Assembly: GCF_014650055.1 (NCBI RefSeq)
Contig: NZ_BMUF01000019.1
Span: forward strand, 1 to 62,316
Direction: 5' to 3'
DNA: 62,316 nt
Source: Streptomyces malachitofuscus
GTDB taxonomy: Bacteria; Actinomycetota; Actinomycetes; Streptomycetales; Streptomycetaceae
Shown here piece after piece: positions 43,287 to 53,157 of this stretch (position 1 is the first letter of the stretch; each line of letters starts with the position of its first letter). The notes beneath the pieces were generated by a model, which worked only from the letters and a program-made list of their open reading frames with translations, was not told where the DNA came from and made no database searches. Made by a program: the position numbers and the translations under genes.

Positions 43287-43427
43287 ATGACCGCGAACGC
43301 AGCCACCGTCACCCGCGCCCGCACCGGCGGCCCCCGGGAGGACGGACCGAAGATCCTCGAGCACGTCATGGGATGGACGCTCGTCGTGGTCCTCGCGATG
43401 CTCGTGACCCAGCTGGGCCTGCTGTAA
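43287..43427 (+). CDS. Small conserved membrane protein (SCO1431 type)
   Basis: 46 aa: a polar N-terminal half (about 1-25), then one transmembrane helix (WTLVVVLAMLVTQLGLL) running to the C-terminus. GAGAAG precedes the ATG. I recognise it as the small SCO1431-family protein found at this place in Streptomyces. Function unknown; a single-span tail-anchored protein. It stands alone between the peptidase terminator and a TetR gene. Confidence 0.75.
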   Translation: MTANAATVTRARTGGPREDGPKILEHVMGWTLVVVLAMLVTQLGLL

Positions 43428-43524
43428 CCCGGAGGCCTCCGGGGGCCGCCCGAATCGGTCCGACGCCCGACCTGCCATACTGCGGCGGGATTGTCCCGCC
43501 GCCCGCAGGAGACCTGGGTCGAAA

Positions 43525-44181
43525 GTGAACATCAGCAAGCAGCCCGCCGTGCGCCCCGGAGCTCGCGGAACCCAGCGCTCGTCGGCCCGCCGGGCCGAAC
43601 TCATCGCCATCGGGCGGAAGTTGTTCGCCGACACCTCCTACGACGCGCTGTCGATGGACGACATCGCACGCCAGGCGCAGGTCGCCAAGGGGCTGATCTA
43701 CTACTACTTCCACTCCAAGCGGGGCTACTACCTGGCGATCATCCAGGACTCGGTGGCCGGTCTGGTCACCTACGCGGCCGGCGGGGCCGAACTGCCGCCC
43801 GTGGAGCGGGTGCAGCGCACCATCGACAGTTATCTGCGGTACGCCGAGCACAACCAGGCCGCCTATCGCGCGATCGTCGCCGGCGGCGTCGGCTTCGACA
43901 CCGAGGTGCATGCCATCCGGGACGGGGTGCGCGAGGCGATCGTCGCGACCATCGCCGAGGGCGCGTACGGCCGCACCGACATCGCCCCGGTGGCGCGGAT
44001 GGGGCTGCTGGCCTGGGTGTGCAGCGTCGAGGGCGCCGCGCTCGCCTGGATCGACCGTGGTGATCTGCCGCGCGAGACCATGTGCGAGCTGCTGGTGAAG
44101 ACGCTCGGCGGGGCCATGCGCGCCATCGAGGAACTGGATCCCGCCCACCCGGCACCGGCACCCGCGCGCCGCGGCGCCTGA
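43525..44181 (+). CDS. TetR-family transcriptional regulator
   Basis: 218 aa from GTG 43525. The HTH is at about 38-68 (LSMDDIARQAQVAKGLIYYYFHSKRGYY), typical of TetR, followed by an all-helical ligand domain. The start is supported by an AGGAGA about 13 bases upstream, slightly distant. No divergent target gene is adjacent: the chitinase downstream is convergent and has its own known-type promoter. The target is unknown. Confidence 0.9.
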   Translation: MNISKQPAVRPGARGTQRSSARRAELIAIGRKLFADTSYDALSMDDIARQAQVAKGLIYYYFHSKRGYYLAIIQDSVAGLVTYAAGGAELPPVERVQRTIDSYLRYAEHNQAAYRAIVAGGVGFDTEVHAIRDGVREAIVATIAEGAYGRTDIAPVARMGLLAWVCSVEGAALAWIDRGDLPRETMCELLVKTLGGAMRAIEELDPAHPAPAPARRGA

Positions 44182-44200
44182 GCCGGACCGGGCACAGCGA

Positions 44201-44239
44201 CGGGGGGCGGAGGTCCCCCCGTGGAACCCCCGCCCCCCG
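44201..44239. terminator. Terminator between TetR and chitinase genes
   Basis: CGGGGGGCG (44201-44209) pairs with CGCCCCCCG (44231-44239), lying between two convergent genes. Confidence 0.65.
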
Positions 44240-44254
44240 CACACCTCGGAGGGG

Positions 44255-45493
<1,239 letters not shown>

Positions 45494-45540
45494 TCGGTGA
45501 CTCCTCGTGGGGGGAGGGGAGCGCGAATCGGTGGAGGCAA

Positions 45541-45581
45541 ACCCTAGGAGGACTAGACCAGTTGGTCAATGGTGCGGACCA
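45541..45581 (-). promoter_or_regulatory. Chitinase promoter with two 12-bp direct repeats
   Basis: On the minus strand TTGACC (45569-45564) and TAGGGT (45546-45541) are 17 bp apart. Repeats TGGTCCGCACCA (45581-45570) and TGGTCTAGTCCT (45560-45549) sit either side of the -35, 21 bp apart start to start. The rest of the 308-bp gap (45494-45801) shows no second clear promoter for the acyl-CoA dehydrogenase gene. Confidence 0.9.
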
Positions 45582-45801
45582 ATGCGGACCGGCGGAGGGT
45601 GTGGCGAAGGTATCTTCGGTGAGCGGTCGTTAACTGGTGACTCGATGCCGCCGATCGGGCATACTCACAGCGCACAGCCGCTGGTCAGCAGCTTCCGAGA
45701 CCCGGGAGTGCGAGCATCGGCCAGGCACCGATACGACCCGGCGGAGCCGCCCCCACCCAAGGCGCACGCCGATGTGCCCGAACAGGGAGGAGAGCGTCGC
45801 C

Positions 45802-46974
45802 ATGCCCGACCGCGCCCCGCAGCCGGTGGACCGGCAACTGCCCACGGACGAGGCCCGGGACCTCATCTCGCTCGTCCGTGACATCGCGCAGCACGAGATC
45901 GCCGCCACGGCGGCCGTGGAGGAGGACGCGGGACGCTTCCCCCGCGAGCTCTTCACCCGGCTCTCCGAGCTGGGCCTGCTGGGTCTGCCCTACGACGCCG
46001 AGTACGGCGGCGGCGAGCAGCCCTACGAGGTCTACCTCCAGGTCCTCGAAGAGCTCGCCATGGCCCGCCTCACCGTCGGTCTGGGCGTCAGCGTGCACAC
46101 CCTGGCCTGTTACGCGCTCGCCGCCTTCGGCGCCAAGGAACAGCAGGCGGAGCACCTCAACGCGATGTTCGACGGCGGCCTGCTCGGCGCCTACTGCCTC
46201 TCGGAGCCCGCCTCCGGCTCGGACGCGGCCTCGCTGCGCACCAAGGCCGTGCGCGACGGCGACACCTGGGTGATCACCGGCACCAAGGCCTGGATCACCC
46301 ACGGCGGCATCGCCGACTTCTACACGGTCATGGCCCGCACCGGCGAGGAGGGTCCGCGCGGGATCACCGCGTTCCTCGTGCCCGGCGACGCCGACGGGCT
46401 GAGCGCAGCCGTACCGGAGAAGAAGATGGGCATGAAGGGCTCGCCCACCGCCCAGGTCCACTTCGACGGCGTCCGGGTCCCCGACACGCGGCGCATCGGC
46501 GAGGAGGGGCAGGGCTTCGCGATCGCCCTGTCGGCGCTGGACGGCGGCCGGCTCGGCATCGCCGCCTGCGCCGTCGGCCTGGCCCAGGCGGCGCTCGACG
46601 CGGCGCTCGCGTACGCGACCGAGCGTCGGCAGTTCGGCAAGCCCATCGCCGACTTCCAGGGACTGCGCTTCATGCTCGCCGACATGGCCACGCAGATCGA
46701 GGCGGGACGCGCGCTGTATCTGGCGGCGGCCCGGCTGCGTGACGCGGGGCGGCCGTTCGCCAAGCAGGCCGCCATGGCCAAGCTGCACTGCACCGACACG
46801 GCCATGCGGGTCACCACCGACGCCGTGCAGATCCTCGGCGGCTACGGGTACACCGCGGACTTCCCCGCCGAGCGCTATATGCGCGAGGCCAAGGTGCTGC
46901 AGATCGTCGAGGGCACCAATCAGATCCAGCGCATGGTCATCGCCCGCCACCTCGCGGGGCCGGAGACGCGCTGA
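45802..46974 (+). CDS. Acyl-CoA dehydrogenase
   Basis: 390 aa from ATG 45802, with GGGAGGAGAG about 8 bases upstream. Standard three-domain flavoenzyme: YCLSEPASGSDAASL (FAD/substrate signature 1), WITHGG, QFGKPIADFQ, QILGGYGYTADFPAERYMREAK (signature 2), and the catalytic base E370 in VEGTNQIQR. It oxidises acyl-CoA to the trans-2-enoyl-CoA with electrons passed to ETF. Chain length cannot be read off safely, but the Glu position is that of short/medium-chain enzymes. The last 38 bp overlap a convergent small gene. Confidence 0.95.
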   Translation: MPDRAPQPVDRQLPTDEARDLISLVRDIAQHEIAATAAVEEDAGRFPRELFTRLSELGLLGLPYDAEYGGGEQPYEVYLQVLEELAMARLTVGLGVSVHTLACYALAAFGAKEQQAEHLNAMFDGGLLGAYCLSEPASGSDAASLRTKAVRDGDTWVITGTKAWITHGGIADFYTVMARTGEEGPRGITAFLVPGDADGLSAAVPEKKMGMKGSPTAQVHFDGVRVPDTRRIGEEGQGFAIALSALDGGRLGIAACAVGLAQAALDAALAYATERRQFGKPIADFQGLRFMLADMATQIEAGRALYLAAARLRDAGRPFAKQAAMAKLHCTDTAMRVTTDAVQILGGYGYTADFPAERYMREAKVLQIVEGTNQIQRMVIARHLAGPETR

Positions 46975-47188
46975 ACTGACCGAGCCCCCGCCAGGGCGCG
47001 GCGAGCCGGGTCCACTCCGGGTCGTGCCGCCCGGGCAGCGTACGGCCCCGGTCGGCCCAGGTCCGCATGAGCTCGCGGTAGATCGGCGGATCGGGGAGCT
47101 GGGGCGGGGCGGATACGGCCGCCTCCATGGGAGGCGGCACGAAGACACGGCGTTGACGCCCGGTCGTCGAGTACGTGGGGGTCGTCAT
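46937..47188 (-). CDS. Small conserved hypothetical protein
   Basis: 83 aa. The N-terminus MTTPTYSTTGRQRR, a core LPDPPIYRELMRTWADRGRTLPG, and a C-terminal GGGR tail look like a conserved Streptomyces protein I have seen without a function. There is no membrane helix or known motif. It overlaps the acyl-CoA dehydrogenase 3' end by 38 bp, so the C-terminal residues are constrained by the other strand. Confidence 0.55.
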   Translation of the reverse strand: MTTPTYSTTGRQRRVFVPPPMEAAVSAPPQLPDPPIYRELMRTWADRGRTLPGRHDPEWTRLAAPWRGLGQFSASPAPRGGGR

Positions 47189-47308
47189 ACCTGGGCAACG
47201 CGGGAGCGACCGGACGGGTCACCGAACGCCGGAATAGGGCGTGCGTTCGCGGCCGTCCCGTACGGCGGACGAGGGTGACGCACGGCGCCACCCTCCTGCC
47301 GCGTGTGC

Positions 47309-47743
47309 TCAGGCGGCGTGCCGCCGCATCGACGGGACCCTGATCGGGCGCGAGCCCGGGCCGCCGACGTGCGAGAACGGCTGCATGCGCCAGTCGAGCC
47401 CCTGAGGGAGCGTCAACAGCAGGGCGGTGTCCTGCTCCTGGGGCTCGACGGACTCGTCCGCCGGCCGCGCCTCGGATGCCCGGCGGCCGGTACCGGCACA
47501 GACGGTGAGTCCGAACGGGTTCCACGGCGAGGCGCACAGCGCGTGCTCCGGCAGGACGTCCTCGTCCGCCAGCAGGGCGATGGGCTGTGCGCAGTCCGGG
47601 CAGATCACCCGGTACATCTCGAAGGTGTCGTACGCGTCGGGTTCGTCGTCCAGGGCGTCGGGTTCGACGTACTCCGGCTCGGGCGTGACGACCGGCTGCT
47701 GCCGCTTGGACGTGGTACGACCAAGGCGCTTAAGACTCTGCAT
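47309..47743 (-). CDS. Conserved hypothetical protein with a four-Cys zinc-ribbon-like segment
   Basis: 144 aa. A basic N-terminus (LKRLGRTTSKRQ) and an acidic stretch (about 20-42) precede YRVICPDCAQPIALLADEDVLPEHALCASPWNPFGLTVCAGTG. The CPDC pair and two later cysteines could bind one zinc. The C-terminus is unremarkable. I do not recognise a family; the ribbon suggests nucleic-acid or protein binding. The 215 bp to the divergent AsnC gene presumably hold both promoters. Confidence 0.7.
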   Translation of the reverse strand: MQSLKRLGRTTSKRQQPVVTPEPEYVEPDALDDEPDAYDTFEMYRVICPDCAQPIALLADEDVLPEHALCASPWNPFGLTVCAGTGRRASEARPADESVEPQEQDTALLLTLPQGLDWRMQPFSHVGGPGSRPIRVPSMRRHAA

Positions 47744-47958
47744 TGGGTTCTCCCCCTCGGGCTGGGCCGTGAAGGCGCTGCGGCCTCGACCACAGCAAGC
47801 ACTTCCCGTCGCCCTCGGGGCGTAATCACGAGAACATCACGGAGACCGTCCGAAGGCTGTGGCGTTCGTCACATGCCGCTCGCAGGTGCCCGCGCGGCGA
47901 CTCCGCGGCCCCCGCTCAGGTATCCGAGGCGATCAAGTGCACTGTAGGTTCTTGCGCC

Positions 47959-48399
47959 ATGGAGGAGCTGGACCGACAGATCGTGCAGCTGCTCGTCAAG
48001 GACGGGCGGATGAGCTACACAGACCTGGGCAAGGCCACGGGCCTGTCCACGTCGGCCGTGCACCAGCGGGTGCGCCGGCTGGAGCAGCGTGGCGTCATCC
48101 GCGGCTATGCCGCGGTCGTCGACCCGGAGGCCGTCGGGCTGCCCATGACCGCGTTCATCTCGGTCAAACCCTTCGACCCCAGCGCCCCCGACGACATCGC
48201 GGACCGCCTCGCCGGTGTGCCGGAGATCGAGGCTTGCCACAGTGTGGCGGGCGACGAGAACTACATCCTCAAGGTGCGCGTGTCCACACCGCACGAACTG
48301 GAGGAACTCCTCGCGCGGGTACGCTCCCTGGCCGGCGTCTCGACCCGCACGACGGTGGTCCTCTCCACCCCGTACGAGGCCCGCCCGCCGCGCATCTGA
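47959..48399 (+). CDS. Lrp/AsnC-family transcriptional regulator
   Basis: 146 aa. The HTH is at about 4-46 (LVKDGRMSYTDLGKATGLSTSAVHQRVRRL), followed by a RAM domain with HSVAGDENYILKV (about 95-107), the typical effector-loop sequence. No ribosome site is visible before the ATG, and a -10 box TAGGTT (47945-47950) ends 8 bases upstream, so the transcript is probably leaderless or nearly so. Family members sense amino acids. The nearest candidate target is unclear, since a repeat separates it from the amidohydrolase. Confidence 0.92.
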   Translation: MEELDRQIVQLLVKDGRMSYTDLGKATGLSTSAVHQRVRRLEQRGVIRGYAAVVDPEAVGLPMTAFISVKPFDPSAPDDIADRLAGVPEIEACHSVAGDENYILKVRVSTPHELEELLARVRSLAGVSTRTTVVLSTPYEARPPRI

Positions 48400-48420
48400 G
48401 CGGGCCCTGCTGCCGCGCCG

Positions 48421-48625
48421 GCGTGGGTGCGGGCCGGGGGCGGGTCGCGCAGCCCGGCGCCTACGGGGTGCCGTCGCGCCCACCCGTGCCGCCCTGTGGC
48501 ACGACTGCCCGCGGGAACGCAGTGGCTGGCGCGTCCGCACCCCGCACCCCCACCATGAAACTCGATCGCGCCAGTCCGAGGACGGACACCCCCGCCCCGG
48601 CCCCGCACCACCCACCCGCCGCAGG
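48421..48625 (-). repeat. Interspersed GC-rich repeat, copy C (inverted)
   Basis: It starts 22 bp after the AsnC stop. Its minus strand matches copies A and B: CCTGCGGCGGGTGGGTGGTG, GGGGTGTCCGTCCTCGGACT, then GACGCGCCAGCCACTGCG, the GGCACGGGTGGGCGCGACGG block and CGCCGGGCTGCGC. It lacks the long tandem arrays of A and B. The remaining 67 bp to the amidohydrolase hold GAGACT (48681-48686), a possible -10. Confidence 0.85.
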
Positions 48626-48692
48626 CGGTCCCGTGCCCGCCCGACCGGGCCCTGCGTACGGCGGGCCCGGCCCGACGCGGGAGACTGTGGGC

Positions 48693-50297
48693 ATGAGTGA
48701 ACGCACCGTCCCGCCGCACACCGTCCTGCTTCGCCGCGGAGAGGTCCACAGCCCCGCCGACCCCTTCGCGACCGCGATGGTCGTCGAGCGCGGCCAGGTC
48801 GCCTGGGTCGGCTCCGAGGGCGCCGCCGACGCCTTCGCGGACGGCGTCGACGAGGTGATCGACCTGGACGGTGCGCTCGTGACCCCCGCGTTCACGGATG
48901 CGCACGTCCACACCACCGCCACCGGACTCGCCCTCACCGGACTCGATTTGTCCGCCGCGACCTCGCGCGAAGCCGCGCTCGCCCGCGTACGGGAGTTCGC
49001 CGCCGCCCGCCCGGACGACCGCGTGCTGCTCGGCCACGGCTGGGACGCCGCCCGCTGGCCCGGCGGCCGCCCCCCGACCCGCGCGGAACTCGACGAGGCC
49101 ACCGGCGGCCGTCCCCTCTACCTCAGCCGGATCGACGTGCACTCCGCCGTCGTCACCACCGCGCTGCTCGACCTCGTCGCGGGCGCCGTCACCCGCGAGG
49201 ACCGCCCGCTCACCGGCGACGACCACCACGCGGTGCGCGCCGCCGCACTGGGCGCCGTCACCCCGGCCCAGCGTGCCGAGGCCCAGCGGGCCGCCCTCGC
49301 CCACGCCGTATCCCTCGGCATCGGCACGGTCCACGAGTGCGGCGGCCCGGAGATCTCCTCCGAGGACGACTTCACTGGCCTGCTGCGGCTCGCCGCCGAC
49401 GGGGACGGCCCGCGTGTCGTCGGCTACTGGGCCGAACAGGACGTCGCCAAGGCCCGCGAACTGGGCGCGATCGGCGCCGCCGGTGATCTGTTCGCCGACG
49501 GCGCCCTGGGCTCGCACACCGCCTGCCTGCACGAGCCGTACGCCGACGCCGGTCACACCGGTACCGCCCACCTGGACGCTGTCGCGGTGGCCGCCCACGT
49601 CGTCGAGTGCACCGAGGCGGGACTCCAGGCGGGCTTCCACGCCATCGGCGACGCCGCGGTGAGTGCCGTGGTGGACGGCCTGCGCGCCGCCGCCGAGAAG
49701 GTCGGCCTCGCCCGCGTCCGCGCCGCCCGGCACCGCGTCGAACACGCCGAGATGCTCACCCCCGAGACCATCGCCGCCTTCGCGGAACTCGGCCTGACCG
49801 CCTCCGTCCAGCCCGCCTTCGACGCCCTGTGGGGCGGTGAGGAGGGCATGTACGCCCGGCGCCTGGGCAGGGAGCGGGCCCGCACCCTCAACCCGTTCGC
49901 GGCGCTGCTGCGGGCCGGTGTCCCGCTGGCCTTCGGTTCCGACAGCCCGGTCACCCCCCTCGACCCGTGGGGCACGGTCCGCGCCGCGGCCTTCCACCGC
50001 ACCCCGGAGCACCGTGTCTCCGTGCGCGCCGCCTTCACCGCCCACACGCGCGGCGGCTGGCGCGCCGTCGGACGTGACGACGCGGGCGTCCTGGTGCCCG
50101 GCGCACCCGCCGACTACGCCGTGTGGCACACCGGTGAACTCGTGGTCCAGGCGCCCGACGACCGGGTGGCCCGCTGGTCCACCGACCCCCGCTCCGGCAC
50201 CCCCGGTCTGCCCGACCTCACACCCGGCCGTGACCTGCCCGTCTGCCTGCGCACGGTGGTCGGCGGGCGCACGGTCTTCGTACGGCCGGGCGAGTGA
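48693..50297 (+). CDS. YtcJ-like metal-dependent amidohydrolase
   Basis: 534 aa. The amidohydrolase_3 fold: an N-terminal beta domain, then metal ligands in TDAHVH (about 69-74), HGWD, a mid-barrel FADGALGSHTA, HAIGDAA, HRVEHAE and FGSDSPVTPLDPW near the end. YtcJ-type members have unknown natural substrates, probably amides or cyclic imides. The ATG has no good ribosome site, so the start may be leaderless from GAGACT 12 bases upstream. Single gene. Confidence 0.9.
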   Translation: MSERTVPPHTVLLRRGEVHSPADPFATAMVVERGQVAWVGSEGAADAFADGVDEVIDLDGALVTPAFTDAHVHTTATGLALTGLDLSAATSREAALARVREFAAARPDDRVLLGHGWDAARWPGGRPPTRAELDEATGGRPLYLSRIDVHSAVVTTALLDLVAGAVTREDRPLTGDDHHAVRAAALGAVTPAQRAEAQRAALAHAVSLGIGTVHECGGPEISSEDDFTGLLRLAADGDGPRVVGYWAEQDVAKARELGAIGAAGDLFADGALGSHTACLHEPYADAGHTGTAHLDAVAVAAHVVECTEAGLQAGFHAIGDAAVSAVVDGLRAAAEKVGLARVRAARHRVEHAEMLTPETIAAFAELGLTASVQPAFDALWGGEEGMYARRLGRERARTLNPFAALLRAGVPLAFGSDSPVTPLDPWGTVRAAAFHRTPEHRVSVRAAFTAHTRGGWRAVGRDDAGVLVPGAPADYAVWHTGELVVQAPDDRVARWSTDPRSGTPGLPDLTPGRDLPVCLRTVVGGRTVFVRPGE

Positions 50298-50406
50298 TCT
50301 ACGAGGTCGGCGCGGTGACGATCATGCACCGCGCCCCTCGTTCGCGACCTGCGCATCCTCGCCGCTGACCAGGCATTTGAACCACATTACGCAGGTCAAA
50401 CGACTG

Positions 50407-50437
50407 TTGACAGGCGGCGGCAGGGGGCCGGTAGGTT
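50407..50437 (+). promoter_or_regulatory. HrdB-type promoter of the ppm leader
   Basis: TTGACA (50407-50412) and TAGGTT (50432-50437) with a 19-bp spacer. The -35 is perfect; the spacer is one or two bases long. It is about 420 bp before the likely ppm start. Confidence 0.6.
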
Positions 50438-50444
50438 CGGCCGG

Positions 50445-50855
50445 GTCCACCACCGGACGCCCGACCGGGGAACTTCCGGCCACTCGGGTCAGCGCCGCTG
50501 GGTCAGGGACGGTGTGCCGCACCGGCGCACCGCCACTGGGAGCCAGGCTCAGCGTCGGCGCAGTAACGAGGGACGTTCCAGCCGGCCGGGGAGGTGCGAC
50601 CCCGGGTGGGGCCCGGGCGCTCAGTAGACAACGGCTTCAGGTCGATCCGCAGCCGGCGGATCCCAGGCCGGCCCGAAGGGCGCCGGGCCCCCATCCGCTG
50701 CCGCACTCCGTCCGCATCCCGTCCGTGGCGCGGCCGAAAAGCCTATTGCTACCCGATCTTCGGTGAACGACACCACCATACGAACGTCCTGTCGCGTCGA
50801 CGCGAACCCCGACGACTATGGTGGGACCCTGCGCACAGGACATGAAGGGGCAGCA
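50445..50855 (+). other. Long structured leader or small RNA upstream of ppm
   Basis: No gene is seen in this stretch. It holds three clean hairpins: 50509-50517 with 50523-50531 (9 bp, one G-U), 50601-50606 with 50612-50617 (6 bp), and 50644-50650 with 50656-50662 (7 bp). A second promoter near TATGGT (about 50819) could give ppm a short leader, leaving this as a separate RNA. It did not match a riboswitch class I could verify. Confidence 0.45.
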
Positions 50856-51704
50856 GTGGACGACGGCGACGGGACCCTCGAGGTGGGATCCCAGGGGCGG
50901 ACCTTCGGCCCGCTCGGTACGGCTTTGGTGATCATTCCGACCTACAACGAGGCGGAGAACATCAAGGCGATCGTGGGCCGGGTGCGCGAGGCCGTCCCCG
51001 AGGCGCACGTTCTCGTGGCCGACGACAACAGCCCCGACGGCACCGGCAAGCTCGCCGACGAGCTGGCCGCCGGGGATGATCACGTCCAGGTGTTGCACCG
51101 CAAGGGCAAGGAGGGCCTGGGTGCGGCCTACCTCGCCGGATTCCGCTGGGGCATCGAGCACGGCTACGGCGTACTGATCGAGATGGACGCCGACGGTTCC
51201 CACCAGCCAGAGGAACTGCCCCGCCTGCTGACCGCCCTCAAGGGCGCCGACCTGGTGCTCGGTTCGCGCTGGGTGCCCGGCGGCCGGGTGGTGAACTGGC
51301 CGAGGTCCCGTGAGTTCATCTCGCGCGGTGGCAGCCTCTACTCACGGATGGCGCTCGATCTCCCGCTGCGTGACATCACCGGCGGCTTCCGCGCCTTCCG
51401 CCGGGAGACCCTCGAGGGACTAGGTCTGGAAGAGGTGGCCTCCCAGGGGTACTGCTTCCAGGTCGACCTGGCCCGCCGCGCCGTCAAGTCGGGCTACCAC
51501 GTCGTCGAGGTGCCGATCACCTTCGTCGAGCGCGAACTGGGCGACTCGAAGATGAGCCGCGACATCCTGGTCGAGGCACTGTGGCGGGTCACCGCGTGGG
51601 GCGTGGGGGAGCGCGTCGGCAAGGTCCTGGGACGCGGCGACCACAAGCACCCCAGGCCGGACGGAAAGCAGCCCGAGCCGAAGGCCGGGCAGACCGAGGC
51701 GTAG
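50856..51704 (+). CDS. ppm1: Polyprenol monophosphomannose synthase
   Basis: 282 aa from GTG 50856, with AAGGGG 5 bases upstream; an in-frame GTG at 50763 would add 31 residues without a good site. A GT2 domain (about 20-245) has IIPTYNEAENI, VADDNSPDGTG, the metal motif EMDADGSHQPEE and SRWVPGG. It is DPM1-like without the C-terminal membrane part. It makes polyprenyl-phosphomannose, donor for protein O-mannosylation and periplasmic glycans. In S. coelicolor the counterpart (SCO1423, from memory) is needed for phage phiC31 infection. The basic/acidic C-terminal tail (about 250-282) is poorly conserved. Confidence 0.92.
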   Translation: MDDGDGTLEVGSQGRTFGPLGTALVIIPTYNEAENIKAIVGRVREAVPEAHVLVADDNSPDGTGKLADELAAGDDHVQVLHRKGKEGLGAAYLAGFRWGIEHGYGVLIEMDADGSHQPEELPRLLTALKGADLVLGSRWVPGGRVVNWPRSREFISRGGSLYSRMALDLPLRDITGGFRAFRRETLEGLGLEEVASQGYCFQVDLARRAVKSGYHVVEVPITFVERELGDSKMSRDILVEALWRVTAWGVGERVGKVLGRGDHKHPRPDGKQPEPKAGQTEA

Positions 51705-51783
51705 GCGTACGGCAGGCCGCCGCCGACTGTCCGTCCTACCCCCGCTTATCCCGCTCTGAGCCGGGCCCAGGCACACTGGGACC

Positions 51784-52365
51784 ATGACGACTGGCGCTCA
51801 GACCCCGCATCCCGTCCGGCCCCGGCGCTCCCGGCTGCGCGGTGTCCTGCCGCTCGCCGTCGCCGCGTGGTTCGTGCTGGAGATCTGGCTGCTCACGGTG
51901 GTCGCCGGGGCGTCGAACGGCCTGGTGGTGCTTCTCGTTCTGATGGCCGGTCTGGTCCTCGGCTCGGTCGTCATCAAGCGGGCCGGCCGGCGTGCCTTCA
52001 AGAACCTCACCGAGACGCTGCAACAGCAGCAGAGCGGCGTGGCGCCCGAAGCCCGGCCGAACAGCGAGGGCAACGGCCTGATGATGCTGGGCGGCCTGCT
52101 CCTGATCATCCCCGGCCTGGTCTCGGACGCGCTGGGGCTGCTCCTGCTGGTGCCGCCGGTCCAGAAGGCCGTGAGCCGTCATGCCGAGCGCACCTTCGAA
52201 CGCAAGCTGCGTGAGGCCGCGCACGGCTCCCTGGGCGACGCCTTCCAGCAGGCCCGTATCCACCGGCCCGACGGCAAGGTCGTCCAGGGCGAGGTCGTCC
52301 GCGACGAGCCCGGGAGCACCGGCGGGGACGCCCCGCAGGGCCCGCCCCCGCCGCTGACACGCTAG
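51784..52365 (+). CDS. fxsA: FxsA-family membrane protein
   Basis: 193 aa. Three or four hydrophobic segments (about 22-38, 42-62, 99-118) make up the FxsA domain, with WFVLEIWLLTVVAG, GLVLGSVVIKRAG and MLGGLLLIIPGLVSDALGLLLLVPPV. The C-terminal 70 residues are cytoplasmic and charged. E. coli FxsA counteracts exclusion of phage T7 by the F plasmid; its native role is unknown. There is no ribosome site before the ATG; CACACT ends 7 bases upstream, so it may be leaderless. Confidence 0.9.
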   Translation: MTTGAQTPHPVRPRRSRLRGVLPLAVAAWFVLEIWLLTVVAGASNGLVVLLVLMAGLVLGSVVIKRAGRRAFKNLTETLQQQQSGVAPEARPNSEGNGLMMLGGLLLIIPGLVSDALGLLLLVPPVQKAVSRHAERTFERKLREAAHGSLGDAFQQARIHRPDGKVVQGEVVRDEPGSTGGDAPQGPPPPLTR

Positions 52366-52420
52366 GTCCCGCCGGCCGGGGACGGTCCGGAGCCGCCCGC
52401 CGCGGCAAACGCACGCGAAC

Positions 52421-52460
52421 AGGACCGTGGGCGCCGAACAGGTTCGGCGCCCACGGTCCT
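52421..52460. terminator. Bidirectional terminator between fxsA and rbpA
   Basis: 19 complementary bases (52421-52439 with 52442-52460), the two innermost pairs opening to form the loop. It ends in CCT, between convergent genes. Confidence 0.9.
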
Positions 52461-52504
52461 GATATCGCTGTGCGCTGGTGCTTCCGCGCCGGCCCCCGCC
52501 GGGA

Positions 52505-52879
52505 TCAAGCCGACTTTCGGCTGTCCCGGGGGTGAACCGCGATGTTCATCGCACCGGAACGCAGAACGGCGAGACGCTCCTCGAGAACCTCTTCGAGCTC
52601 CTCTCGGGTGCGCCGCTCCATCAGCATGTCCCAATGCGTACGCGCGGGCTTGGCCTTCTTCTCCTCGGGGCCGTCGCCGTCCACCAGGAGTGCCTGGGCA
52701 CCGCAGACCTTGCACTCCCACTCCGGCGGGATCTCCGCCTCGACCGAGAAGGGCATCTCGAAGCGGTGCCCCTTCTCGCATGCGTACTCCACGGCCTGGC
52801 GCGGGGCCAGGTCGATGCCGCGGTCCGTCTCGTAGCTGGTCACCACGAGGCGCGTGCCGCGAAGAGCTCGCTCACTCAT
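52505..52879 (-). CDS. rbpA: RNA polymerase-binding protein RbpA
   Basis: 124 aa, full length. RbpA is the actinobacterial RNA polymerase factor that binds the principal sigma factor and stabilises open complexes. Seen: the N-terminal stretch with RGTRLVVTSYETDRGIDLAPRQ, the core domain zinc cysteines C34 and the CKVC pair with the nearby KGHRFEMPFSVEAEIPPEWE, and the C-terminal sigma-interacting helix THWDMLMERRTREELEEVLEERL. GGAGG lies 9 bases before the ATG. Transcribed from a sigma-R type promoter (see 52941-52966), as known for S. coelicolor rbpA. Confidence 0.97.
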   Translation of the reverse strand: MSERALRGTRLVVTSYETDRGIDLAPRQAVEYACEKGHRFEMPFSVEAEIPPEWECKVCGAQALLVDGDGPEEKKAKPARTHWDMLMERRTREELEEVLEERLAVLRSGAMNIAVHPRDSRKSA

Positions 52880-52940
52880 GAATCGTGCCTCCCGGGCTTG
52901 TCGCCCACAGGACAGGTGTCGCTGTCGTCGTCATCCGGTC

Positions 52941-52966
52941 AACGTCCGGTCGGCGGTAAAGATTCC
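52941..52966 (-). promoter_or_regulatory. Sigma-R (thiol stress) promoter of rbpA
   Basis: On the minus strand GGAAT (52966-52962) and GTT (52943-52941) are separated by exactly 18 bases, the sigma-R consensus. It is 62 bp before the rbpA ATG. Sigma-R control of rbpA is established in S. coelicolor. Confidence 0.85.
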
Positions 52967-53157
52967 CGTTCCGTGTCCCGTTCCGGGTCCTGCGTCGCCG
53001 TCGTAGCCGCAGCCTTGTCAACCATTGCAGTACCCACCGACGCCCGGTTTGTCACATCTGATAGCAGATGTCACACAGCGTTTCGGCATCTTTGACGCGC
53101 AGTAACGGTACGCCTGGCAGGCCAAACGCGTACACTACAGCCCTTTCGTGCCGAGTG

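Noticed and set aside
50520..50570. Cobalamin riboswitch core
   Set aside because: GCCACTGGGAGCCAGG resembles the B12 box, but the other conserved blocks and long-range pairing are missing, and ppm has no B12 link.
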